7,536 nt of DNA, from NCBI GenBank assembly GCA_027044735.1, contig JALUBW010000238.1:1-7536 (forward strand), given 5' to 3'. This DNA is from Anaerolineales bacterium. GTDB taxonomy: Bacteria; Chloroflexota; Anaerolineae; Anaerolineales; DRMV01. A program made the translations under genes and the position numbers. Shown one piece after another: positions 1-5,789 of this stretch; within the stretch, counting starts at the first letter, position 1; the number at the start of each line of letters is the position of its first letter. The notes beneath the pieces were generated by a model. It had not been told where the DNA came from and ran no database searches. It worked only from the letters and a program-made list of their open reading frames with translations.

Positions 1-175
1 GCAGGTGGATTCCGGTGAAACTGAGCACAATGCCCGCCTGCTCTTGGCCGTTCTGCCGCGCCACGACCAGGGTCGGGTCACTACCCAAGGGGGCGGTTTG
101 GCCTTGCTGCAGCGTGGCGTCTCGGGCTCGGCTCAGCGCGCCTTTGGAGAAGCCCCCAAACCGTTCACGCAAAAT
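1..175 (-). other. Open frame of unknown nature at the left edge
   Basis: Directly after the stop of the Lip3 lipoprotein (TGA at 178-176) the same minus-strand frame stays open to the window edge, about 58 codons. It reads as plausible protein: it begins L-R-E-R-F-G-G-F-S-K-G-A-L-S-R-A-R and later contains L-V-V-A-R-Q-N-G-Q-E-Q-A-G-I-V-L-S-F-T-G. There is no ATG; a TTG at 172-170 is the first possible start, with no clear Shine-Dalgarno in front of it. I do not recognise the family. It could be the start of another gene, a remnant of an Rhs-type protein, or chance. The overlapping plus-strand frame looks less protein-like. Confidence 0.3.
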
Positions 176-823
176 TCATGGGGCAGGTATCTTCTGCTGG
201 ACGATAACCTCACATTCCCGCATCCGTTCGTCCAACCTTTGCGCCACACGAGCAAAATCGTCCATGCTCATGTACGGCGAGGACTGCCAGGTGCTGAACT
301 CCGTCAGCAAGGCGCCATAACGCGCCCAAATCCCACAAACGGTGATTGGGGAACGGCTTACGGGAGCGCCATCGATTTGAGCGCAAGCAGCACGCCAGGC
401 GTCGGCGGAAAGGTTAAGGGGGCGTCGGGGTTCTTCCCAGGGCGTCAGCGCCCACTGTCCGAAAACCTCTGGCTCGCGGCGCTCAAATTCCTTGACTGCT
501 TTTTGCTCGTTCTGATACAAGAATATATCCTGGTAGGCGTGCGCGCCGTACTCCCCCACCCCCGGATAGTTGAACGCCACGGTGACCCCGCCCATGGCAC
601 ACCCGGGTAGCGTGCGATCTGGCAAGTCGTAAGGTCCGGGCCCTCCCGCAATCTCCCACCCTTGAGGCAAAGCCGACGCCGAGATGAGGCATTCACGGAG
701 TACCCTTTCTGCTTGGGCGCGACCTTCGTCTCTGCAGCATCCGCTCCCCAAAACCATGGCAAGGAGTATGAGCATGACGAGAAAGAATCTTTTCCAACCT
801 GGGGGCGTTGGGTGGAACGACAT
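176..823 (-). CDS. Lipoprotein Lip3, candidate immunity protein paralogous to Lip1 and Lip2
   Basis: 215 residues, start ATG at 823-821, fixed by an AGGAGG six bases upstream. Residues 11-28 form a signal sequence after K11-R12 and end in L-G-S-G-C (Cys29). The lipobox is imperfect (Gly at -3), but lipoprotein export is likely. The mature part has the pattern shared with Lip1 and Lip2: L-P-x-x-W near residues 52-56, D-I-F-L-Y then a charged helix K-A-V-K-E-F-E-R-R around 99-116, A-D-A-W-x-x-A-C (Cys147), a second Cys163 followed by an A-R-Y triplet, and the end motif L-D-E-R-M-R-E-C at 198-205. No toxin tip lies between it and Lip2, so it is either a second immunity protein for the type 44 tip at 1517-2254 or an immunity gene whose toxin has been lost. 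The immunity role is inferred from homology and position; the family has no name I know. Confidence 0.8.
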   Translation of the reverse strand: MSFHPTPPGWKRFFLVMLILLAMVLGSGCCRDEGRAQAERVLRECLISASALPQGWEIAGGPGPYDLPDRTLPGCAMGGVTVAFNYPGVGEYGAHAYQDIFLYQNEQKAVKEFERREPEVFGQWALTPWEEPRRPLNLSADAWRAACAQIDGAPVSRSPITVCGIWARYGALLTEFSTWQSSPYMSMDDFARVAQRLDERMRECEVIVQQKIPAP

Positions 824-829
824 TACTCA

Positions 830-835
830 CCTCCT
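830..835 (-). promoter_or_regulatory. Shine-Dalgarno of Lip3
   Basis: AGGAGG on the minus strand, six bases before the ATG at 823. It decides the start of Lip3 and lies in the 81-base gap (824-904) between Lip2 and Lip3. I see no convincing promoter or terminator in that gap, so the two genes are probably co-transcribed. Confidence 0.75.
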
Positions 836-904
836 GAGCCGCCATCTATAACCCAACTTTTCCTCAGCCCTCTTCGCTACCTCAAAATTGGACCGGAGTG
901 AAGC

Positions 905-1504
905 TCAAGGCGTGCCCGGTTTGGGTGGCCAGGGCTTACCCAGACATCGAGCCATCCGTTCGTCAATGGCCCGCAGGGCCTGTTCCAAGGCCTCGAACGT
1001 CATTCCTCCCTCAATGTGGGCGTTGAGCAACACATAGTATTCCTCGTATTGGGCCAGCATGAAGCACATGTAAATTTTGTGCTCCATGCCGCACGCAAGG
1101 TAATACCGGTCAGCAATGGGACTGCGATATGTCACCTCAGAGGGCGTCTCCCAAGGACCGCTGGTCGCCGTCTCAACGAAGATTAGCCGCTTCCGCTTCT
1201 CAAATTCTCTGGCCGCCCGCTCAGCCGTGCGGTAGCGGTAAATGTCATGTAGGAAACTTCCTCCCGTTTTCAAGAAAACGCCCCGGCCTGCTGACTCCCA
1301 AGCAGCACGCGGCAACGGGGAGAGAATGGGTTCTGCTGTCGCCTCGCCGGGGAAGACTCTTTCGTCTAACACCAAACGCTCTATTGGGCAATCGCGGGCC
1401 GGTGGCGTTTGCAAGATATAGCACCCTTTCAAGAAGTAACATCCCCCTAATACGATGCCCAAAAGGAGCAACCCCCACGCCCATTTTCGCTTCACGATTT
1501 GCAT
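905..1504 (-). CDS. Lipoprotein Lip2, candidate immunity protein for the type 44 toxin tip upstream
   Basis: 199 residues, start ATG at 1504-1502 with AGGAGG eight bases upstream. The N-terminus has K5-R6-K7, a hydrophobic run 10-20 and a lipobox L-G-G-C (Cys22), so it should be a lipid-anchored protein on the outer face of the membrane. The mature part shares the Lip family plan: L-V-L-D-E-R-V-F-P at 44-52, Y-R-T-A-E-R-A-A-R-E-F-E at 91-102, A-D-R-Y-Y-L-A-C (Cys138), Cys147 then A-Q-Y, and the end motif A-I-D-E-R-M-A-R-C-L at 179-188. The two Cys are a plausible disulfide in an exported domain. It begins 12 bases after the stop of the type 44 tip at 1517-2254, the normal place for an immunity gene. 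Function is inferred from position and from Lip1 standing behind the other type 44 tip. Confidence 0.83.
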   Translation of the reverse strand: MQIVKRKWAWGLLLLGIVLGGCYFLKGCYILQTPPARDCPIERLVLDERVFPGEATAEPILSPLPRAAWESAGRGVFLKTGGSFLHDIYRYRTAERAAREFEKRKRLIFVETATSGPWETPSEVTYRSPIADRYYLACGMEHKIYMCFMLAQYEEYYVLLNAHIEGGMTFEALEQALRAIDERMARCLGKPWPPKPGTP

Positions 1505-1512
1505 GGACCCTG

Positions 1513-1518
1513 CCTCCT
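1513..1518 (-). promoter_or_regulatory. Shine-Dalgarno of Lip2, overlapping the toxin stop codon
   Basis: AGGAGG on the minus strand, eight bases before the ATG of Lip2. It shares two bases with the TAG stop (1519-1517) of the preceding toxin tip. The gene can therefore be initiated independently of toxin translation, or coupled to it when the toxin is read. Confidence 0.75.
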
Positions 1519-2254
1519 ATCTTTCCGAAAAACTGGGGAACAAGAACGCAGGCCAAGGTTGCAGGTTGCCGTTGAAATATCCCGGCCCATAAGGCCAGTC
1601 GCCTTCTACCCCTCTGGGCGCTGGCTCCGGCGGTGGTGCTTCCACCAGTGCCATTTGCTCTAAATGGTCATACTGAGCCAATAAAGCGTTGAACTCGGCA
1701 ACGGTCAGAGTTTGGTCAGGTTCGTAGGCCTCTTTGTAGAGGCGATAGCCGAATTCAACGGCGTAGTAATCGTCTGGGGTATCGAGCAAGGTGTCAACCG
1801 GGCCTAAGGGGGCGCCTTCCAAGAGGTGGTCGCGCAACTGAGCAATGCCTGCGCCGACGTGCAACTCCTCCAACCTGAACCCTGCGGCTGCACCATTAAA
1901 GCCGTAGAGGATGTTACCAGGGGTTGAGTATTCAAACCAGTGGCCTCCCAAACGCACCTTCTTACCATCTAACACAACACTGATTTTATCCTTAAAATCC
2001 CATGGTCCACTATCGTGCACGATTTGATAGAACATGTAATAAGCCAAGGCCTTTGCCTGGTGTGCCAATGGAGAGCGAGGATTAACGAGGAATATTTGGT
2101 TGCAAAAGCGTATGGAGATAATCTCAGGCAAGGTAGCGTCACGATTGGCTTCCTGAACCAGCCAGCGGGTCAAGTCCCGCCAAAAGTTAGGGTCGTCATC
2201 CGGTATCGGTTTATGCCCACTGGGGTCATTGTACCGCAGCGGGTTGTTGAGCAC
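1517..2254 (-). CDS. Orphan Rhs tip with polymorphic toxin type 44 domain
   Basis: The frame is open from a TAA just upstream of the core fragment down to the TAG at 1519-1517. The only in-frame start is a GTG at 2254, inside the core (Y-V-L-N-N-P), with no Shine-Dalgarno; this suggests a silent donor module rather than a normal gene. From 2254 it gives 245 residues: core end at 1-14 (D-P-S-G-H), then a 231-residue tip. Type 44 hallmarks are D-L-T-R-W-L-V near 27-33, S-G-P-W-D-F-K at 82-88, N-I-L-Y-G-F-N-G-A-A-A-G-F at 114-126, H-V-G-A-G-I-A-Q at 132-139 and a C-terminal Y-A-V-E-F-G-Y-R-L-Y helix around 164-173. The same blocks in the same order occur in the tip at 6413-7102, but overall similarity is low. 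Residues after about 200 are a Pro- and aromatic-rich tail absent from that relative. The family is a predicted toxin of Rhs/CDI-type systems; its target is not visible here. Confidence 0.72.
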   Translation of the reverse strand: MLNNPLRYNDPSGHKPIPDDDPNFWRDLTRWLVQEANRDATLPEIISIRFCNQIFLVNPRSPLAHQAKALAYYMFYQIVHDSGPWDFKDKISVVLDGKKVRLGGHWFEYSTPGNILYGFNGAAAGFRLEELHVGAGIAQLRDHLLEGAPLGPVDTLLDTPDDYYAVEFGYRLYKEAYEPDQTLTVAEFNALLAQYDHLEQMALVEAPPPEPAPRGVEGDWPYGPGYFNGNLQPWPAFLFPSFSER

Positions 2255-2483
2255 ATAACTGTAGCGGTTCAGGGCCTGGGGATCCCCCGGCTCGGGGACG
2301 ATGGTGTCGGGCTGGATGAAGCGGCCCAGGGCCGGGTCGTAGGTGCGGGCGCGGTAGTCGTAGAGGCCCAGGTCTTCATCCCAGCGTTGGCCCGTGTATT
2401 GGCGGTCGGTGGGTAGGGGCGTGTGGGTGCGCCAGCGCAGGCCGCCGAAGGGCAGGTAGCGCTGCTCTGCTACTGCCTCGCCC
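2213..2483 (-). repeat. Rhs core fragment of the third orphan module
   Basis: About 90 codons homologous to the core at 7103-7380, starting around the codons for G-E-A-V-A-E-Q-R-Y-L-P-F-G-G and ending at D-P-S-G-H. Homology stops abruptly near 2483, 44 bases past the stop of the small membrane protein gene. The near-invariant R-Y-Y-D-P is changed to R-T-Y-D-P. This piece fills the otherwise gene-free interval 2255-2526 and is the likely crossover substrate with the main gene. An apparent plus-strand or alternate-frame reading here is a shadow of this core. Confidence 0.85.
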
Positions 2484-2526
2484 CCACGACTTATGGATAG
2501 TCTTCGGCATGGTTACTTTCCCATGC

Positions 2527-2892
2527 TCAGCCTCCAAACAGGTCTCGCAGAAATCCAATAGTATCCCAAATTGTTACCCCTAACCAAACAAGCGCAAAAA
2601 AACGAGCCACTGGGATTGCCCAGGGGGCATATGTTCGGATTGCCTTTTCAGGATCCTGAGCCTCATATTGCAACATTTCATAATACGTGATTTTTCCCTT
2701 TGGGGTCCATACCCGTATTTGGGTCCAAGTTAGGCGAACCCAATCAGAACGCTCAGCAAGCCACAACGCCAGTTCTGCCATTTTGCGAAGGAGATACTTA
2801 TAGACCCCTCCCGGAAATCCGAGCATCACAAATCCGATTCCCCACGAGAGAAGCATAGCAGTGCCAATGATGAAAATGTCGCTCCATGTCAT
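2527..2892 (-). CDS. Small two-helix membrane protein, candidate immunity protein of the beta-rich toxin tip
   Basis: 121 residues from ATG at 2892-2890. This start is preferred because GGAGG lies eight bases upstream and the ATG overlaps the toxin stop as ATGA, a classic coupled arrangement; a TTG at 2907 would add five residues but would place the Shine-Dalgarno inside the gene. Hydrophobic segments at about 5-28 (I-F-I-I-G-T-A-M-L-L-S-W) and 90-114 (A-R-F-F-A-L-V-W-L-G-V-T-I-W) flank a charged, Trp-rich middle (about 30-88). I do not recognise the family. Small membrane proteins behind toxin tips commonly protect against pore-forming or membrane-targeting toxins, which fits the beta-rich partner; this is inference. 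Its stop is followed 44 bases later by the next Rhs core fragment. Confidence 0.78.
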   Translation of the reverse strand: MTWSDIFIIGTAMLLSWGIGFVMLGFPGGVYKYLLRKMAELALWLAERSDWVRLTWTQIRVWTPKGKITYYEMLQYEAQDPEKAIRTYAPWAIPVARFFALVWLGVTIWDTIGFLRDLFGG

Positions 2893-3593
2893 TTCTTTCG
2901 CCTCCAAGCATTAAACATGTATGATAAGCCACCGTGAAACTCAACGGGAAGAGCGAATTCTGGACTACCGCCTACTCCGACGCCAGGTGAAATCTGGACG
3001 CCAAAATAAAGATGCCCCTGCTTGTCTCTCCACGCTACTACGTCAACCCCAACAGAGAAGAACACTTCAAGACTCACACCAGCATTTACGCTCCAGCCCG
3101 GCCATTTCTCCAAAGGCGCATTGCTGATAAAGATAACTGGCGTAATTTCACCAAATATGCCAGTTGTACCACCGCCACCGACATAAGGTTGCAAGTATTG
3201 ACGGTCACCAGTAGTGATGTCCTTGGCGATGAGATATACTCCAACGTCTCCATATACCCCCAAACCGCCACTTAGATGCCCACCAACGCCTATGCTTCGC
3301 GGCAGCAGTTGCAAACCGGATAAACTTTCCTCAATCTTCCCTAACCAAGTCTCTGCGGCCCCTGCTGGTGATGGTGTCGGGGTAGGTTTTGAGGGTGTCG
3401 TATCTACAGGTGTAGACGACGGTGCCGGGGTGGAATTGGGCGGCCAGCCATTAGGGCGCGGGAGAACTGGCCACCCATCAGGATGTGGAAGCACGCGATG
3501 CCAATCATGCCCCGTAGGGTCATTGTACCGCAACGGGTTGTTGAGCACATAACTGTACCGGTTCAGCGCCTGGGGATCCCCCGGCTCGGGCAC
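2889..3593 (-). CDS. Orphan Rhs tip with glycine-rich beta-strand domain (candidate membrane-active toxin)
   Basis: From a GTG at 3593, inside the core (I-V-P-E-P-G), 234 residues; no Shine-Dalgarno precedes it, and a TAG (the stop of the upstream lipoprotein) lies 42 codons before it in the same frame. Residues 1-29 are core ending D-P-T-G-H. Residues 30-80 are a Trp/Pro-rich linker with repeated P-x-x-G-W and a Thr/Pro/Ser stretch. Residues about 97-230 are rich in Gly and alternating hydrophobic residues (G-V-G-G-H-L-S-G-G-L-G-V-Y, then V-G-V-D-V-V-A-W and P-G-V-G-V-G-G), ending R-R-K-K. This looks like a series of beta-strands, possibly a membrane barrel or pore, but I see no catalytic motif and do not recognise the family. 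It overlaps its membrane-protein partner by four bases. Confidence 0.7.
   Translation of the reverse strand: MPEPGDPQALNRYSYVLNNPLRYNDPTGHDWHRVLPHPDGWPVLPRPNGWPPNSTPAPSSTPVDTTPSKPTPTPSPAGAAETWLGKIEESLSGLQLLPRSIGVGGHLSGGLGVYGDVGVYLIAKDITTGDRQYLQPYVGGGGTTGIFGEITPVIFISNAPLEKWPGWSVNAGVSLEVFFSVGVDVVAWRDKQGHLYFGVQISPGVGVGGSPEFALPVEFHGGLSYMFNAWRRKK
2901..2905 (-). promoter_or_regulatory. Shine-Dalgarno of the small membrane protein
   Basis: GGAGG on the minus strand, eight bases before the ATG at 2892 and inside the last codons of the toxin tip. It decides the start of the small membrane protein. Confidence 0.7.
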
Positions 3594-3721
3594 GATGGTG
3601 TCGGGCTGGATGAAGCGGGCCAGGGCGGGGTCATAGTAGCGGGCGCGGTAGTCGTAGAGGCCCAGGTCTGCATCCCAGCGCTGGCCCGTGTATTGGCGGT
3701 CGGTGGGGAGGGGCGCGCGGT
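3507..3721 (-). repeat. Rhs core fragment of the second orphan module
   Basis: About 71 codons of core, from L-P-T-D-R-Q-Y-T-G-Q-R-W to D-P-T-G-H. By eye it differs from the matching bases of the main gene at only about nine positions in roughly 190, far closer than the tips. It carries A-L-A-R-F where the canonical core has A-L-G-R-F. Homology begins right after the TAG stop (3725-3723) of the propeller lipoprotein. Confidence 0.87.
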
Positions 3722-3722
3722 G

Positions 3723-4820
3723 CTATGGCCGTATTACATCAAAATACCAACTGCTTTCCTCAGCCGGGATACCTTTAATCACCAGAAACCCGTTGATGCT
3801 GCTCTGCCATCCTATCAACCCTACGACTTTCCCCTGGTCGGTAAGGCGGAAGTTCCTCCAGTCGAATGTCACCAGATGGTTGCCTTCTCTCGCACTATAA
3901 ACCTCCATCGCCACCCATCGCCCAAAGGAACTTACATCGTTTACCTTTGCTTCCAACGCTATACTTTTCCTTACCAGCCCATGTTCTGGGTCGAAAACTC
4001 GTAGTTGGGTCGTGGCCTTCTCTTCCCCGGGCAAGGCCAACAGCAGCAGGCCCTGCGGCGCATAGGCCAGAATCTCAAACCGCTCCAGGCCGCGGTATAG
4101 ACAGCGACAACGATCCAGCCGTTCCCCTGTCACCGCGACAAGATCATAGTGCAACTCCGAGGCCTCAACCCGTGAAGGTACCAGTGGCCCTGTGATCAGA
4201 TAGAGCGTCCCTTCCCCCGTCATCTCTACGTCGAGGATGTTGTTCGCTCCACACCGCGCCGCGTTCGTCTCGGCCTGGAAGACTGCCCTTTTATCCAAGA
4301 GTATCAAACGCTTCCAGTCGATGAGAACAGCCAACCGGTCACTTAGAGGAGACCATCGCAGGTCGACGTTGTAATTGTCGTTTGCTGATGGAATCTCGTA
4401 TAAGTGTCTCGCCATGAGGCGTTGAGACTCCACAGGTTCCAGGATGAGGATGTGGTTGTAAGGACAGCCCTGACATACCTGCTCCATAGTTATGAAGGCT
4501 ACCGCAGAACTATCTGGTGCCCAGCCTGCCAGGACAGCGGCAACATCTCCCATGGGTAAGGAAGTGGTAAAAACTGTGCTCTTATCCTGGGCGCTGTAAA
4601 CACGTATGGGGCTTGTTTCTTTTACAACTAAGGTGCTGGCTATCCACCTTCCATTTGGGGAAAAAGCCACGTTCAGACGCGAGGTCGAAATTACGCCTTC
4701 CCACGCCGTCGGCGGCAGCAAAGCCCTAGGAGACAACGATGGCTTAGCAACACACCCCACCAATAACCCCAACAGCATTGCGCTGAGGCTTGCCATTATG
4801 GCGTAAGCACCACGGCCCAT
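3723..4820 (-). CDS. Beta-propeller-like lipoprotein, candidate immunity protein of the peptidase tip
   Basis: 365 residues from ATG at 4820-4818, chosen because AGGAGG stands seven bases upstream. An internal ATG at 4796 overlapping the toxin TAA is possible but lacks such a site. The signal segment 9-22 ends in L-V-G-C (Cys23), a good lipobox, so the protein should be anchored outside the membrane. The mature part has recurring propeller-like blades: N-V-A-F-S-P-N-G-R-W-I-A-S at 50-62, G-W-A-P-D-S-S-A-V-A-F-I at 99-110, L-R-W-S-P-L-S-D-R-L-A-V at 154-165, and A-Y-A-P-Q-G-L-L-L-L at 252-261, in the manner of TolB/WD40-like repeats. Cys pairs occur at 116/119 and 238/240. The 25-base overlap with the peptidase tip suggests a coupled toxin/immunity pair. 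A propeller could bind and cap the peptidase; this is inference, and a cargo-unrelated lipoprotein remains possible. Confidence 0.78.
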   Translation of the reverse strand: MGRGAYAIMASLSAMLLGLLVGCVAKPSLSPRALLPPTAWEGVISTSRLNVAFSPNGRWIASTLVVKETSPIRVYSAQDKSTVFTTSLPMGDVAAVLAGWAPDSSAVAFITMEQVCQGCPYNHILILEPVESQRLMARHLYEIPSANDNYNVDLRWSPLSDRLAVLIDWKRLILLDKRAVFQAETNAARCGANNILDVEMTGEGTLYLITGPLVPSRVEASELHYDLVAVTGERLDRCRCLYRGLERFEILAYAPQGLLLLALPGEEKATTQLRVFDPEHGLVRKSIALEAKVNDVSSFGRWVAMEVYSAREGNHLVTFDWRNFRLTDQGKVVGLIGWQSSINGFLVIKGIPAEESSWYFDVIRP

Positions 4821-5707
4821 CGTGTCACCTCCTCTGCATCAGGAGCCGGATTGGAAACTTTCGTCTCGGGGTATTCCCACACATCAAGGAAGTTGTTTAG
4901 AGGAATAGTCCAGTAGGCTCCTCCAGTCAGCGTGTTCTGAATATAGATAACACTCTGCCCCCAATTTATTCCCACCACCCGCGCGAAATGAGCCGTGTTT
5001 GGCGCTTCTACAGTTGGTGTTTCTCCGGCAGGGTTCTTGAAGGTGCCAACTCGGATGTCGACGATGACAATTTTCCCGTTTTGGAGTGCGGAGAACAAAT
5101 CGCCGAGATCCCATCCCTCATATGCGGTAACTCTGTCCGCACCGTACACCCTCTTTAGCGCCTGCACATAGGGCGTTGGTTGGATGCCGTGTGCAGGATC
5201 GTACAGATGACGAGAGGGATTATTAGGATCCCTTGTCGCTTCGTAAAGCGCGGTTATGTGGGCAAGAAGGTCATCGCCGCTATTCATAGCATCAGCCGCT
5301 GCAATCAAACCGCAAGTGTTCCATCCTAACTGGGGATTCCCTGTAATTTCCACCGCATATTGGTTAACCTTCTTCATGGAACTCAGATTTACCTGCACAA
5401 TAGCCGTTTTGCCCAAAAGAAGGTAATGCATTTTCCAGAATGTGAGCTCTTCTTCTTTAGTTTCTATTCCCGCCGGGTCGTAAGGGTCTCCTATCCAATG
5501 CCCGCTCGGGTCATTGTACCGCAGCGGGTTGTTGAGCACATAGGCATAGCGGTTCAGCGCTTGCGCTGAGCGAGCCGAAGCGGCCTGCGCTGAGCGAGCC
5601 GAAGCGGCCTGCGCTGAGCGAGCCGAAGCGGCCTGCGCTGAGCGAGCCGAAGCGTTGCCCGGCTCAGGGACGATGGTGTCGGGCTGGATGAAGCGGCCCA
5701 GGGCCAA
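4796..5707 (-). CDS. Orphan Rhs tip with papain/C39-like cysteine peptidase domain
   Basis: 303 residues if read from a TTG at 5707, exactly at the edge of the core homology and without a Shine-Dalgarno; a GTG at Y-V-L-N-N-P further in is an alternative, and the module may be silent. Residues 2-70 are a core fragment interrupted by four A-S-A-R-S-A-Q-A units (19-50). The tip (71-303) has papain-like catalytic signs: Gln126 six residues before Cys132 in L-G-W-N-T-C-G-L-I-A-A-A, the same spacing as the oxyanion Gln and Cys of papain; His240 in T-A-H-F-A-R-V-V-G-I; Asn258 in Y-I-Q-N-T. This order and the N-T-A-H-F-A-R-V context resemble C39-type peptidases. It may be a protease toxin, or less likely a processing domain. 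It ends TAA at 4798-4796, inside the start of the propeller lipoprotein gene. Confidence 0.75.
   Translation of the reverse strand: MALGRFIQPDTIVPEPGNASARSAQAASARSAQAASARSAQAASARSAQALNRYAYVLNNPLRYNDPSGHWIGDPYDPAGIETKEEELTFWKMHYLLLGKTAIVQVNLSSMKKVNQYAVEITGNPQLGWNTCGLIAAADAMNSGDDLLAHITALYEATRDPNNPSRHLYDPAHGIQPTPYVQALKRVYGADRVTAYEGWDLGDLFSALQNGKIVIVDIRVGTFKNPAGETPTVEAPNTAHFARVVGINWGQSVIYIQNTLTGGAYWTIPLNNFLDVWEYPETKVSNPAPDAEEVTRWAVVLTP
4828..4833 (-). promoter_or_regulatory. Shine-Dalgarno of the propeller lipoprotein
   Basis: AGGAGG on the minus strand, seven bases before the ATG at 4820 and inside the last codons of the peptidase tip. It decides the longer start of the lipoprotein. Confidence 0.75.
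5498..5704 (-). repeat. Rhs core fragment of the first orphan module
   Basis: Shortest of the three core pieces: A-L-G-R-F-I-Q-P-D-T-I-V-P-E-P-G, then the inserted repeats, then L-N-R-Y-A-Y-V-L-N-N-P-L-R-Y-N-D-P-S-G-H. The D-P-Q between P-E-P-G and A-L-N-R in the other cores is replaced by the repeats. Homology stops sharply at 5704. Confidence 0.86.
5562..5653. repeat. Four tandem copies of a 24-bp repeat inside the core fragment
   Basis: The 20-mer TGCGCTGAGCGAGCCGAAGC (plus strand) occurs four times without mismatch at 5562-5581, 5586-5605, 5610-5629 and 5634-5653, separated by GGCC. The period is 24 bases, so the insertion is in frame and reads A-S-A-R-S-A-Q-A on the coding strand. No other core copy in the window has it. 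It may be a dispersed genomic repeat that entered the gene and expanded. Confidence 0.95.
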
Positions 5708-5789
5708 CCAAGACGATTGCCAAAGAGGACATTTCGCTCATTGCCAGCGACCTTCGCGTGAACACCAAAATTCCTGGGGGCTCGCCCCT
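5705..5789. other. Unique joint sequence between Lip1 and the first orphan core fragment
   Basis: This 85-base joint has no homology to the core. Read on the plus strand from about 5703 it is open for some 33 codons up to TAG at 5803-5805, with a protein-like sequence containing A-K-E-D-I-S-L-I-A-S-D-L-R-V-N-T. That could be a scrap of an unrelated gene left by recombination; it has no start and overlaps the end of Lip1. A GGGG-CTCG-CCCC inverted repeat at 5777-5788 is too short to call a terminator. Confidence 0.35.

Noticed and set aside
5..610. Plus-strand open frame of 201 codons
   Set aside because: It runs antisense to Lip3, which has a signal sequence, Shine-Dalgarno and paralogues; the plus-strand product has no recognisable features.
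824..904. Possible promoter (TTGAGG and TATAGAT) between Lip2 and Lip3
   Set aside because: The two boxes are about 29 bases apart, too far for a standard promoter, and no other support exists.
2376..2558. Minus-strand frame of 60 codons overlapping the core fragment
   Set aside because: It is an alternate-frame reading of the Rhs core; the true core frame aligns with the main gene.
3723..3725. Lipoprotein stop in the same frame as the following Rhs core, suggesting a fusion or readthrough
   Set aside because: Only one of three joints is in frame, which is what chance predicts.
3483..4004. Plus-strand frame of 173 codons across the core fragment and lipoprotein
   Set aside because: It is antisense to the conserved core and to the propeller lipoprotein; similar antisense frames appear at every core copy because of its base composition.
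5562..5653. Possible CRISPR array
   Set aside because: The 20-bp repeats are separated by identical 4-bp GGCC, so there are no unique spacers; it is a simple tandem repeat.
5777..5788. Possible terminator hairpin GGGG-CTCG-CCCC
   Set aside because: The stem is only four pairs and there is no clear run of T after it.
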